Origin: Clostridiales bacterium DTU072
GTDB taxonomy: Bacteria; Bacillota; Clostridia; Christensenellales; DTU072
Length of the DNA: 46,007 bases
Reading direction: 5' to 3'
Assembly (NCBI GenBank): GCA_001512685.1
Contig: LFSG01000063.1
Location: 1-46,007 of the forward strand
Below the pieces are notes generated by a model, which worked only from the letters and a program-made list of their open reading frames with translations, did not search any database and had not been told where the DNA came from. Positions 39,093 through 46,007 of this stretch are shown here, in pieces; position 1 is the stretch's first letter, and each line of letters starts with the position of its first letter. A program made the position numbers and the translations under genes.

Positions 39093-39322
39093 TTTGCACT
39101 TCCTTTTAGATTTTCTTTTACGGGATCAAACCCTCCTTTCATGAAAGGGTTGCATCTTAAAATCCTTTTGACGCCTTTCAATATGCCTCTGACCGCGCCG
39201 TATTTTTCAATGGCGTCATACGTATACATCGAACATGTGGGCGTATAAATACAGCTTGCTCCCAACGCCGGCGAAATAAATCTTTTATAAAACAATATCA
39301 GCTTTTTACAAAGATACTTCAT
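39080..39322 (-). CDS. yidD: Membrane protein insertion efficiency factor YidD
   Basis: Small peripheral protein of 80 residues that helps YidC. The family pattern is clear: [35 protein letters not shown], then [16 protein letters not shown]. The three conserved Cys residues (CIYTPTC and RCNP) are kept. It overlaps rnpA by 17 bp and yidC by 13 bp. Ribosome site GCGGAGAAAAAAG. Confidence 0.95.
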   Translation of the reverse strand: MKYLCKKLILFYKRFISPALGASCIYTPTCSMYTYDAIEKYGAVRGILKGVKRILRCNPFMKGGFDPVKENLKGSAKWTL

Positions 39323-39662
39323 CTTTTTTCTCCGCTATATAGTCGCATCTTGACGATAACGCCTTTTTTATTTCTTCTTTTATTTCCCAAAATTCGGCGT
39401 CTACAATCTCCTTTTTTGCCACTATTACGAAATTATATCCTCTTTTTAAGTTGCCGATTATTGTTCTGAAAGCTTCTTTAAGTCTTCTTTTTGCTCGACT
39501 TCTTACTACGCTGTTGCCTACCTTTTTGCTTACGCTTACCCCAACCTTTATTGTTGCCGCTTCCACTATATATAAAATAAAAAACTTGGTATTTACCCTT
39601 TGGCCGTTTTTGTAAATATATTGAAAGCTGCGGTTGCCGGTGAGGCGATATTCTTTTTTCAT
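39306..39662 (-). CDS. rnpA: Ribonuclease P protein component
   Basis: Basic protein subunit of RNase P that helps the catalytic RNA process the 5' ends of tRNA. The protein has 118 residues. The RNR-type motif appears as [17 protein letters not shown], preceded by [13 protein letters not shown]. It starts 2 bp after the rpmH stop with no separate ribosome site, the usual coupled rpmH-rnpA arrangement. Confidence 0.96.
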   Translation of the reverse strand: MKKEYRLTGNRSFQYIYKNGQRVNTKFFILYIVEAATIKVGVSVSKKVGNSVVRSRAKRRLKEAFRTIIGNLKRGYNFVIVAKKEIVDAEFWEIKEEIKKALSSRCDYIAEKKDEVSL

Positions 39663-39664
39663 TT

Positions 39665-39799
39665 TTACGCCGTCAGCTTGGCTCTTCCTTTATTGCGCCT
39701 TCTGGCAATCACGTTTCTGCCGCTTTTGGTTCTCATTCTTTTTCTAAAACCATGCACTTTGCTTGCTTGTCTTTTCTTGGGCTGATAGGTTCTCTTCAT
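39665..39799 (-). CDS. rpmH: 50S ribosomal protein L34
   Basis: Protein of 44 residues, [18 protein letters not shown] then [20 protein letters not shown] and RAKLTA, which matches L34 along its full length. GAGGAGAAAAATAAA precedes the ATG at 39797-39799, and a perfect consensus promoter is upstream. It is the first gene of the rpmH-rnpA-yidD-yidC-jag-mnmE-dtd-mnmG-rsmG-parB string. Confidence 0.98.
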   Translation of the reverse strand: MKRTYQPKKRQASKVHGFRKRMRTKSGRNVIARRRNKGRAKLTA

Positions 39800-39851
39800 T
39801 TTATTTTTCTCCTCTTTATATTTTAATATCTTTTTTTACATAAGCTATGAA

Positions 39852-39880
39852 ATTATACACTACCCTTTTTTCTATGTCAA
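39852..39880 (-). promoter_or_regulatory. Consensus promoter of rpmH
   Basis: On the minus strand TTGACA (39875-39880), 17-nt spacer and TATAAT (39852-39857), with both hexamers perfect. It should be one of the strongest promoters of the window and drives the rpmH string. It lies 53 bp upstream of the rpmH ATG and 46 bp from the nearest parS core. Confidence 0.92.
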
Positions 39881-39922
39881 GAAATTAGCTCTTATTGCCC
39901 CTTTTTCACTTTCTCTTTCGCT

Positions 39923-39946
39923 AAAATGTTCCACGTGGAACATTTT
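39923..39946. promoter_or_regulatory. parS site 1, perfect palindrome
   Basis: TGTTCCACGTGGAACA at 39927-39942 is a perfect 16-bp palindrome of the parS type bound by ParB/Spo0J. The symmetry extends by AAAA and TTTT to 24 bp. It is non-coding, between the rpmH promoter and the transketolase genes. Confidence 0.9.
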
Positions 39947-40056
39947 ATACATATTTTCGTAAGGAATTTTTGCCTTTTTTCGCTATTTTTCTTTTTCTTT
40001 CTTTGCTCTTGTTTTTTTTGCTCGTTTTCTCTTTCCCCTTCTCTGTTTTTTCTTTT
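39947..40056. other. Pyrimidine-rich non-coding tract between two parS sites
   Basis: From about 39969 to 40056 the plus strand is almost all C and T, with only isolated purines, and no gene is present. Long plus-strand reading frames here are poly-Phe/Ser artefacts. The tract fills the space between the two parS sites and may be structurally stiff or prone to triplex formation. Confidence 0.7.
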
Positions 40057-40072
40057 TGTTCCACGTGGAAAA
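40057..40072. promoter_or_regulatory. parS site 2, one mismatch
   Basis: TGTTCCACGTGGAAAA at 40057-40072 differs from site 1 at a single position near the right end. The central CACGTG and both inner arms are intact, so ParB should still bind. Confidence 0.8.
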
Positions 40073-40076
40073 ATAA

Positions 40077-40107
40077 AAAACTCCTCCCTTTTGCTTGGAG
40101 GAGTTTT
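40077..40107. terminator. Bidirectional terminator behind transketolase genes
   Basis: A perfect 11-bp stem (40077-40087 with 40097-40107) with a 9-nt loop, T runs on both strands. On the minus strand it closes the dnaN-transketolase transcript just before the parS region. Confidence 0.9.
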
Positions 40108-40130
40108 TTTAATTTTCTTCTTTTTTTTCT

Positions 40131-41072
40131 TTACTTTTTGGCTTTTATCAATTCTTCCACAGCCTCTTCTATGTGGGACGCGCTCATTTGGTATCTTTGT
40201 TCCAAATAATCCATTTTCCCCACTTCGCCGAATTCGTCTTTTACCCCTATTCTTATCATGGGTGTGGGATAATTTTCACAAAGTACCTCGGCCACGGCGC
40301 TTCCTAAACCGTTTATTATATTATGATTTTCTGCCGTAACTATGGCGTTTGTATATTTAGCGCATTCTATTATCGCTTCTTTGTCTATGGGTTTAATTGT
40401 GGCGATATTCAGTATTCCCACGTCGTATCCTTTTTGTCTTAAGGCTTTTTCGGCCTCTATGGCTTTTGATACCATAATTCCCGAACAAATAATGGCGCAG
40501 TCTTTTCCTTTTTTGATTTCTTTTGCTTTGAATAAATCAAATTCTTCGGTGTCTTGGTATATTTTCGGTGTTTTTTTGCGGAACATCCTGACATATACAG
40601 GCCCTTCGTGTTCAGCTATTTGTGGCATTATTTTTTCAAGCATGTTGGCGTCCGTAGGTTCAACCACAACCATGCCCGGAATATTCCTCATTATGCCCAC
40701 ATCCTCAAACGGCATATGCGTTCCGCCATTGAGTTCGGCGGATATTCCGGGGTCGGTGCCCACTATTTTTACGTTTCTTTTTGAATACCCTATTGATATA
40801 AAGACTTGGTCGTAAGCTCTCCGTGTGGCAAACGGCGCGAAGGTGGTGCAAAACGGTATTTTGCCGTAAGTGCTCATCCCCGCCGCTATCGTCATCATAT
40901 TGGCTTCGGCTACTCCCACGTCAAACGCCCTGTCGGGAAATTCCTTAAAAAACCTGGCTGTTCCGCTGCTTTTCATAAGGTCGGCTTCAAAAATCACTAT
41001 ATTTTTATTTTTTCTTGCAAGTTCTATTAAGCAGTCGCAATAAACCTGCCTCATTTCTCTGTTTTCTTCCAT
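40131..41072 (-). CDS. Transketolase, C-terminal subunit
   Basis: Carries the pyrimidine-binding and C-terminal domains of a transketolase that is split into two chains, as in many Clostridia and archaea. The protein has 313 residues. FDVGVAEANMMTIAAGMSTYGKIPF includes the conserved Glu that activates TPP. TDPGISAELNGGTHMPFEDVGIMRNIPGM and the C-terminal TAENHNIINGLGSAVAEVL stretch are family-typical. It moves two-carbon units between sugar phosphates in the non-oxidative pentose phosphate pathway. A DXP synthase-like or other ketol transferase is a lesser possibility. Its ATG follows the stop of the N-terminal subunit with no gap. Confidence 0.93.
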   Translation of the reverse strand: MEENREMRQVYCDCLIELARKNKNIVIFEADLMKSSGTARFFKEFPDRAFDVGVAEANMMTIAAGMSTYGKIPFCTTFAPFATRRAYDQVFISIGYSKRNVKIVGTDPGISAELNGGTHMPFEDVGIMRNIPGMVVVEPTDANMLEKIMPQIAEHEGPVYVRMFRKKTPKIYQDTEEFDLFKAKEIKKGKDCAIICSGIMVSKAIEAEKALRQKGYDVGILNIATIKPIDKEAIIECAKYTNAIVTAENHNIINGLGSAVAEVLCENYPTPMIRIGVKDEFGEVGKMDYLEQRYQMSASHIEEAVEELIKAKK

Positions 41073-41894
41073 TTAATCCTCCCACTTATTGCAGTATTCA
41101 CGCCATGTCTTTTCATCGTAAGACGCGCTGTGGCATCCAACGCCCAATTCTTCGGCAAACTTAAATCCTTTTCCTTTTACGGTGTCAAGGATTATCAAGC
41201 TTGCTTGTTCTTTTTGGGCCTTTGCTCTCTTTACCGCTTCGTCAATGGATTCAAAGCAATGCCCGTTTATTCTTTGCGTAAAGAATTTAAAAGCTTCCCC
41301 TTTTTTGTCAAAGGGTTCTATATCGTTTATCTCTTCGGTCATTCCGTCTATTTGCATTTTATTGTTGTCTAAAAAGACTATGAGGTTGTTCAGCTTTTTG
41401 TTTCCCGCAAACATAAGCGCTTCATATATTTGCCCTTCCTGAGCTTCGCCGTCTCCAATTATGGCGTATACATAGTTGTCCATGTTGTCCAGCTTGGAAG
41501 CAAGCGCCATTCCTACCGCGGCCGACAAACCTTGCCCCAATGAGCCAGCTGTCATGTCAACGCCTTTTGTTTTGTTCATATCGCAATGAGAGGGTAAATT
41601 TGTGCCCGGCCGGTTGAGCGTTTTTATTTCTTCCATGGGGAAATACCCTTTGTCGGCAAGAACGGCGTATAACGCGGGGCCTGCGTGCCCTTTGCTCAAC
41701 ACCAATCTGTCTCTGTTTGAATCGTTGGGGTTTTTTGGGTCCACTTTCATTTCTTTATAATATAAATAAGTTAAAATATCCACTATTGAAAGCGCTCCGC
41801 CGATATGCCCCACTCCCAATCTACCTATCATTTCCACCACTAACTTTCTGATTACGTCGGCTTTTGTTTTAAGAAATTCGTAATCCTTTTTCAT
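41073..41894 (-). CDS. Transketolase, N-terminal subunit
   Basis: TPP-binding half of the split transketolase, 273 residues. The N-terminal GVGHIGGALSIVDILTYLYY and LSKGHAGPALYAVLADKGYF hold the catalytic histidines. The TPP/Mg motif is GDGEAQEGQIYEALMFAGNKKLNNLIVFLDNN. I chose ATG 41894 because TTAGGAGGTAAA lies directly upstream; that ribosome site overlaps the dnaN stop codon, so the gene is physically joined to dnaN. A start 42 bp upstream would lie inside dnaN. Finding a sugar-phosphate enzyme directly behind the replication clamp gene is unusual. Confidence 0.94.
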   Translation of the reverse strand: MKKDYEFLKTKADVIRKLVVEMIGRLGVGHIGGALSIVDILTYLYYKEMKVDPKNPNDSNRDRLVLSKGHAGPALYAVLADKGYFPMEEIKTLNRPGTNLPSHCDMNKTKGVDMTAGSLGQGLSAAVGMALASKLDNMDNYVYAIIGDGEAQEGQIYEALMFAGNKKLNNLIVFLDNNKMQIDGMTEEINDIEPFDKKGEAFKFFTQRINGHCFESIDEAVKRAKAQKEQASLIILDTVKGKGFKFAEELGVGCHSASYDEKTWREYCNKWED

Positions 41895-41902
41895 TTTACC
41901 TC

Positions 41903-43009
41903 CTAACCGATCAATCTCAACGGCAATACGATGCATTTATATTCGTCTTCTTCTATTTGTCTTATAAGTATGGGTTTTGACGGCCTTTCTATTATTATCT
42001 TTAAGTAGTCTTCTTTTATTTTTGAGATTGCTTCCTGCAAATAACGGCAATTGAGGCCAAGCTTTGTGGGGTCTCCTGTATTTTTGCAGTTGATGTTTTC
42101 GTTTATCCTTCCTTTTTCGGATTCCGCTCTTATATTAATAGTGTTTTCTTCCACGTTGATTATTATTTTACTATATGCCGTATCCCTACATATTACGCTC
42201 GCTCTTCTGAGACAATCTTCCATTTCTTCTTTGTTTACCACTATTTCGTTTTTTACTTCGGCGGGCAGATTTACTTTGTAATTATAAAATTCTCCCTCTA
42301 TCGTGTTAACTTTTATTTTTGTATGCCCTTTGTCGAACAATATCATATTGCCTTCTTTGGTCACTCTTATGACTTCGTCGCTTTCTTCCAGAGCTTTAAG
42401 CACATCCGAAACAATTTTTCCGTATATTATAAAATTTATGTCTCCTTTTTGGCTCAGCGTTTTCTTTTTGCTTACCGCTATTCTGAATCCGTCCAAACAT
42501 ACGGCTTCCACTTCGTCGTCTTTTACGCTGAAGCTGCAGCTTTTAAGCATTACCCGATTGTTTGTCAAAGCCACGCAAAACAGCGATCTGTCTATTAATT
42601 CTTTTAGGTCTTTTTCTTTTATTTCAAAGTACAAATCTGAAGAATATTCGCCGAAATCGGGAAAATTCTCTTTTTCGTAATATTGCATTTGCACTTCGGA
42701 AAGGTTAAATCTTATGGATATGTTCTCTTCGTCTATTTTTTCTATTTCCACTTTTTCCTTGGTGTTTATCTTGCTTACATAATCGTTGAAAAGCCTTCCT
42801 TCCACCACGATTTCGCCTTCCACCAATACATCGGCTTTTATTATTTTTTCTATATATATTTCTTGATTATAAACCGAAAGCGAAACCGTGTCTCCCAACG
42901 CTTTTATTTTTATTCCGTCCAAAATAGGAATGTTGCTTTTTACGGATAGTATTTTGCTTACTACCCCCGAAGCGCTTGCTAAATCCAATCCGTCACAAAT
43001 AAATTTCAT
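41903..43009 (-). CDS. dnaN: DNA polymerase III sliding clamp (beta subunit)
   Basis: Ring-shaped clamp that tethers DNA polymerase III to the template. The protein has 368 residues in three repeated clamp domains. The start MKFICDGLDLASASGVVSKILSVKSNIPILDGIKI and the end DEYKCIVLPLRLIG (the usual form is Y-x-x-x-[IV]-x-P-[IVM]-[RK]) are diagnostic. Ribosome site AAAAGGAGAAATAT before ATG. It follows dnaA after a 196-bp gap and continues into the transketolase genes. The usual followers, the S4-domain protein YaaA and RecF, are absent. Confidence 0.98.
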   Translation of the reverse strand: MKFICDGLDLASASGVVSKILSVKSNIPILDGIKIKALGDTVSLSVYNQEIYIEKIIKADVLVEGEIVVEGRLFNDYVSKINTKEKVEIEKIDEENISIRFNLSEVQMQYYEKENFPDFGEYSSDLYFEIKEKDLKELIDRSLFCVALTNNRVMLKSCSFSVKDDEVEAVCLDGFRIAVSKKKTLSQKGDINFIIYGKIVSDVLKALEESDEVIRVTKEGNMILFDKGHTKIKVNTIEGEFYNYKVNLPAEVKNEIVVNKEEMEDCLRRASVICRDTAYSKIIINVEENTINIRAESEKGRINENINCKNTGDPTKLGLNCRYLQEAISKIKEDYLKIIIERPSKPILIRQIEEDEYKCIVLPLRLIG

Positions 43010-43205
43010 ATATTTCTCCTTTTATTATTTATATTTTTTATTGGTTAACGAGGAGTATTATAATTAGGGCTGTTTATATGTTGACAACATGTTGAATTGG
43101 TTTGTTTTTTAATGAAAACTAACAAAAATCAGAAAGAACAAGCGCTTTTTTTGTGGATAGGTTTGTTGATAAGTATGAGGTATGCGCTTAATTTTTCACA
43201 TGGCG
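43010..43205. other. dnaA-dnaN intergenic region, candidate part of oriC
   Basis: The 196-bp AT-rich gap holds two tandem DnaA boxes, a CAACATGTTG palindrome (43085-43094), and a possible dnaN promoter on the minus strand: TTGTCA (43082-43087), 19 nt, TATAAT (43057-43062). In Firmicutes the unwinding part of oriC commonly lies here. Confidence 0.5.
43152..43172 (-). promoter_or_regulatory. Two tandem DnaA boxes between dnaA and dnaN
   Basis: On the minus strand TTATCAACA (43164-43172) and CTATCCACA (43152-43160), each one mismatch from TTATCCACA, in the same direction with a 3-nt spacer. The spacing equals that of the perfect pair at 20141-20161. Confidence 0.65.
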
Positions 43206-44591
43206 TCAAACATTTAACATACTCCTGATGTCGTTAATTTCAAGTTCCAGTTTTTTGTTTTCTTTCAGTTGATTCATAATCTTGTCTCTTGCGTGAATTA
43301 TTGTGGTGTGGTCCCGTCCGCCGAAAATTTGCCCAATATTCACAAGAGGAATGCTTAAAAGATCGCAAACAAGATAAATAGCCACCATTCTTGCGTCCGA
43401 AATATCTTTGGTTTTCTTTTTTGACAAAAGATCGGCCTTGCTGATGCGGTAATATGTACAGGTAGCGTTGATTATGTCGGAACTGTCTATGTCCTCTTTT
43501 TTTACGGGCGCGCTTACGCGCAAAGCTTCCTTGGCCGTTTCCACATCGGGATGAGGTTTATTTATGAGCTGGGCGTAAAGAATAACTTTAAGCAGCGCTC
43601 CTTCAAGCTCTCTGATGTTTGTGTCAATGGTTTCGGCTAAGAAATAAACCACATCGTCGCTGACGGCGACTTTTTCGAGCATCATCTTTTTGCGTATTAC
43701 GGCTATTCTCATATCCAGATTGGGCATGCCGATATCGGCAAGAAGCCCTCCTTCAAAACGAGAACACAGCCTGTCTTCTATTGTTTCAATTTCTTTGGGC
43801 GGCCTGTCCGACGATAAAATAATTTGTTTGCCGCTTTGGTATAAAGTATTGAAGATATGGAAAATAGCGTCCTGCAAACCGATTTTCTTTTTTAAAAATT
43901 GGACGTCGTCGAACATCAATACATCCACGTTTTGATATTTATCGATAAAGTTGCGGTAGGCGTTCTTGTCCGAGGAGGTTTTTTCAAGGGCGGCAAAGTA
44001 TTCGTTGGCCAAGGATTCGGTAGGCATATAAACGATTTTGAGCGAAGGGAAATGTTTGGAAATATAATTGCCGATAGAATGCAAAAGGTGAGTTTTTCCC
44101 AAACCTACGCCGCCGTAAATAAACAAAGGGTTGAGGTTAAGGCAACCGTCGCTGGAACCCGGTTTTTCCGCCACGCTCTTTGCCGCGTAAAAGGCAAGCT
44201 TGTTGGATTCGCCCACTACAAAATTATCGAAGGTGTAGCGGGAGATAAAAGGTGAAGCGGAGCGCTTTTTTGAGGAAGAAGAAACCACTAATTCCTGATT
44301 GTGAACAAAGTCTCCCGCTTCAATAAAAAAAGACAGCTCTTCCCGCGTTATTATTTCGGTATTTTTCAAAGTGGGCTTTACTTTTGAAAGGCATTTGTTT
44401 ATGGTGGAGGAAAAGGATTTCCGCACCGTTTCCGCCGAATTAAGGGAAGGAGCCAGCAAAATCAAGACATCGTCTTTGATGCATACCGGCGATAATTTTT
44501 CTATCCAAATAGAGTAAGCGACGGCATTAATAGACGGCTCTTTCAGCAGCTCCGAAAGAGTGTCCTGCCAAATATCCTGTAAGTTAATCAT
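43206..44591 (-). CDS. dnaA: Chromosomal replication initiator protein DnaA
   Basis: AAA+ ATPase that binds DnaA boxes and opens oriC. The protein has 461 residues: domain I (1-85, MINLQDIWQDTLSELL), a short variable linker, AAA+ domain with FDNFVVGESN, Walker A GGVGLGKTHLL (160-170), Walker B LMFDDVQFL (225-233), sensor I SSDRPP, and domain IV with GGRDHTTIIHARDKI (424-438). The ATG at 44589-44591 gives the normal start. A longer in-frame extension to 44786 reads as a hydrophobic, family-unlike stretch across the A-rich gap and is rejected. No ribosome site precedes the ATG; the promoter lies so close that the mRNA is probably leaderless. It is divergent from rplM. Confidence 0.98.
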   Translation of the reverse strand: MINLQDIWQDTLSELLKEPSINAVAYSIWIEKLSPVCIKDDVLILLAPSLNSAETVRKSFSSTINKCLSKVKPTLKNTEIITREELSFFIEAGDFVHNQELVVSSSSKKRSASPFISRYTFDNFVVGESNKLAFYAAKSVAEKPGSSDGCLNLNPLFIYGGVGLGKTHLLHSIGNYISKHFPSLKIVYMPTESLANEYFAALEKTSSDKNAYRNFIDKYQNVDVLMFDDVQFLKKKIGLQDAIFHIFNTLYQSGKQIILSSDRPPKEIETIEDRLCSRFEGGLLADIGMPNLDMRIAVIRKKMMLEKVAVSDDVVYFLAETIDTNIRELEGALLKVILYAQLINKPHPDVETAKEALRVSAPVKKEDIDSSDIINATCTYYRISKADLLSKKKTKDISDARMVAIYLVCDLLSIPLVNIGQIFGGRDHTTIIHARDKIMNQLKENKKLELEINDIRSMLNV

Positions 44592-44598
44592 ATTTTGA

Positions 44599-44627
44599 AT
44601 TATATCATACAGACCTATAATTTTCAA
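44599..44627 (-). promoter_or_regulatory. dnaA promoter placed for leaderless transcription
   Basis: On the minus strand TTGAAA (44622-44627), a 17-nt spacer, TATAAT (44599-44604) with TGA before it (extended -10). Only 7 nt separate the -10 box from the dnaA ATG, so +1 should fall at or next to the start codon. No competing ribosome site exists. Confidence 0.75.
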
Positions 44628-44773
44628 CAGAAAAAGAGAATAACAAACACATAAAACGAAAAAAAGACAGCCCAAAAAACACAAAAAAGCAGGGATAAAG
44701 CGTAATAAAAAGCGGATAATTAAGAGAATGGAGCAATATTTATAAAAAAAAGCAAAAAATATATAAAAAGCGT
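44628..44773. other. A-rich gap between dnaA and rplM
   Basis: The plus strand is strongly A-rich with several A tracts and no gene. GGATAA occurs twice within about 27 bp as weak DnaA-box-like half-matches (6-7 of 9). Genes point away from this gap on both sides, so it is a candidate part of the replication origin. Confidence 0.4.
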
Positions 44774-44802
44774 TTGACAATGACATCTTAATATAATATC
44801 AT
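44774..44802 (+). promoter_or_regulatory. Promoter of rplM-rpsI
   Basis: TTGACA (44774-44779), 17-nt spacer, TATCAT (44797-44802). A TATAAT at 44792-44797 is closer than usual (12 nt) to this -35 box. The leader of about 70 nt before rplM contains a GGTG...CACC stem that could be a small regulatory hairpin, but it does not clearly match a known leader. Confidence 0.65.
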
Positions 44803-44880
44803 TAATAGGCTAAAAAGGATTTATATGGTGAAAGCCCCGACACCGAAAATCTTTTTCAATCAATAAACGGAGGTAAACCC

Positions 44881-45312
44881 ATGAAAACATATATGGCAAA
44901 ACCCGAAGAAGTTAAAAGAAAATGGTATGTGGTCGACGCTTCGGGAATGGTTCTGGGCAGGTTGGCGTCTCAGATTGCCTCAATACTGAAAGGAAAAAAC
45001 AAACCCGAATATACCGCCAATGTCGACACCGGAGATTATGTCATAGTGCTTAACAGCGATCAAATAGCGCTTACCGGCAAAAAGGCCGAACAAAAATATT
45101 ATCGTTACCATACCGGGTATGTGGGAGGACTTAAAGAAACCAGATACGACAAGCTGATGGAAAAGAAGTCTGATTTTGTGCTGTATCGCGCGGTTAAAGG
45201 AATGCTTCCCAAAAATTCCTTGGGACGGAAAATGATAAAGAAACTGCACATTTACAAAGGCGGAGAGCATAAGCATCAAGCGCAGCAACCCGTAGAGCTT
45301 AAATTGAATTAA
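44881..45312 (+). CDS. rplM: 50S ribosomal protein L13
   Basis: Large-subunit ribosomal protein, 143 residues. It starts [20 protein letters not shown], with GLRLASQIA-type helix [20 protein letters not shown] and the conserved [35 protein letters not shown] precedes ATG. It is cotranscribed with rpsI (11-bp gap). In Bacillus this pair follows truA; here it is divergent from dnaA, probably placed for high dosage near the origin. Confidence 0.98.
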   Translation: MKTYMAKPEEVKRKWYVVDASGMVLGRLASQIASILKGKNKPEYTANVDTGDYVIVLNSDQIALTGKKAEQKYYRYHTGYVGGLKETRYDKLMEKKSDFVLYRAVKGMLPKNSLGRKMIKKLHIYKGGEHKHQAQQPVELKLN

Positions 45313-45323
45313 TGAGGTGAACA

Positions 45324-45740
45324 ATGACAGCGAAAAAAATATTAAAGAAAAAGATTCAGTATTGGGGAACGGGAAGAAGAAAAAAAGCCATAGCCAGAGT
45401 AAGATTAATCCCCAATGGCGAAGGGAATATTATCATAAATAAAAGGACGATTGACGAATACTTCCCTCTTGAAACGCTGAAATATATTGTGCGCCAGCCG
45501 TTGGAATTGACAAATACCGCGGACAAGTACGATGTGGCGGTAAACGTAATCGGCGGCGGAACAACCGGACAAGCGGGAGCAATCAGACACGGCATAGCCA
45601 GAGCTTTATGTCAAACCGATGAAAATTACAGACCCATACTCAAAAAAGCCGGATTTTTGACAAGGGATCCGAGAATGAAGGAGAGAAAGAAATACGGCTT
45701 GCATAAAGCAAGAAGAGCGCCGCAGTTCAGCAAGAGATAA
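45324..45740 (+). CDS. rpsI: 30S ribosomal protein S9
   Basis: Small-subunit protein, 138 residues. [38 protein letters not shown] and the C-terminal [17 protein letters not shown] are diagnostic; the final Ser-Lys-Arg reaches the decoding centre in known ribosomes. A short N-terminal extension ([11 protein letters not shown]) is rich in Lys. Ribosome site GAGGTGAAC before ATG. Confidence 0.98.
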   Translation: MTAKKILKKKIQYWGTGRRKKAIARVRLIPNGEGNIIINKRTIDEYFPLETLKYIVRQPLELTNTADKYDVAVNVIGGGTTGQAGAIRHGIARALCQTDENYRPILKKAGFLTRDPRMKERKKYGLHKARRAPQFSKR

Positions 45741-45749
45741 TCAAAAAAG

Positions 45750-45772
45750 AAAACCACGAAAGTGGTTTTTTT
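45750..45772 (+). terminator. Terminator behind rpsI
   Basis: 8-bp stem (45750-45757 with 45762-45769), GAAA tetraloop, T run. It starts 9 bp past the rpsI stop. Confidence 0.88.
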
Positions 45773-45900
45773 ATTGAAAAGAGATAAGGATAAAAATATA
45801 AAGAAGAGGAAAAAATAAAAAAGAAAGGCAAAAAAGCAATAAAAAGGGTAATAAATAATAGATAATTAAAAAACAAGTTAAAAAAATAGCATTAAAAGTG

Positions 45901-46007
45901 TTGACAATAATTAAAGTTTGATTTATGCTATAAAGGCTCGCTCAAAAATTGGGCGGGCGAATGACGCACCTTAACAACTGAACAGACAAGTAAGCGAAGA
46001 ATGACTT
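45901..46007 (+). promoter_or_regulatory. Probable rRNA operon promoter and leader, cut by the window edge
   Basis: TTGACA (45901-45906) follows a long A/T-rich stretch that looks like an UP element. An extended -10 TGCTATAAA lies at 45926-45934, but its spacing from that -35 box is long (22 nt); TATGCT at 45924-45929 would give 17 nt. A 10-bp hairpin with G-U pairs (45936-45945 with 45949-45958) follows. The end reads ACCTTAACAACTGAACAG, the boxA-like sequence typical of Firmicutes rRNA leaders. The 16S gene itself would start beyond the window. A tRNA or other stable-RNA operon is the alternative. Confidence 0.6.

Noticed and set aside
39926-40339. Plus-strand frame rich in Phe and Ser through the parS tract
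   Set aside because: Product of the pyrimidine tract; no ribosome site, and it runs into the transketolase gene on the opposite strand.
44592-44786. N-terminal extension of DnaA by 65 residues
   Set aside because: It reads across the dnaA promoter, is an artefact-like run of Phe, Leu and Cys from an A-rich gap, and DnaA proteins normally start at the position chosen.

Overview
The window looks like chromosomal DNA of a low-GC anaerobic member of the Firmicutes (Bacillota), most likely class Clostridia. Evidence: strong AGGAGG-type ribosome sites, TTGACA/TATAAT promoters, a single-chain pyruvate:ferredoxin oxidoreductase, a 2-hydroxyacyl-CoA dehydratase activase-type cluster, a group II ECF transporter core, a CwlD-type amidase, and the rpmH-rnpA-yidD-yidC-jag-mnmE-mnmG-rsmG-parB block next to dnaA-dnaN. 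I cannot name a genus. Nothing resembles a phage, an insertion sequence, a CRISPR array or a tRNA gene. Almost every gene is a recognisable housekeeping gene.

Left part (1-25 kb), metabolic and mixed in strand: radC (-); a four-gene minus-strand operon of two activase-related proteins (COG3580/COG3581 type), a BadF/HgdC-type ATPase and enolase; an FMN-binding membrane protein (-); a GH13 alpha-glucosidase followed by a flavodoxin/ferredoxin fusion protein (+); ecfA1-ecfA2-ecfT-truA (-); pyruvate:ferredoxin oxidoreductase (+); gltX (-); a peptidase and an alpha/beta hydrolase (+); a cwlD-like amidase and uppP (-), separated by a 360-bp gap with three perfect DnaA boxes; ychF, an unrecognised membrane protein, and cysE-cysS (+).

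Right part (26-46 kb), origin-associated: vanW, gyrA, gyrB, parB, rsmG, mnmG, dtd, mnmE, jag, yidC, yidD, rnpA, rpmH, a two-subunit transketolase, dnaN and dnaA are all on the minus strand. rplM-rpsI and what looks like the promoter and leader of an rRNA operon then run outward on the plus strand to the window edge. Two parS sites (TGTTCCACGTGGAACA and a one-mismatch copy) flank a pyrimidine tract between rpmH and the transketolase genes. Tandem DnaA boxes lie between dnaA and dnaN. Highly expressed genes diverge from about 44.6-44.9 kb, so I infer that oriC is at or beside dnaA.

Most notable points: (1) the activase cluster fused to enolase, with no recognisable dehydratase partner; (2) an unusual origin layout, with transketolase directly behind dnaN, no recF, no parA, and gyrBA behind parB; (3) the parS pair around a pyrimidine tract; (4) dnaA and ecfA1 promoters placed so close to the ATG that both transcripts should be leaderless; (5) a second DnaA-box cluster about 24 kb from dnaA; (6) a 454-residue membrane protein of unknown family. 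All statements come from reading the sequence. No database search was run.
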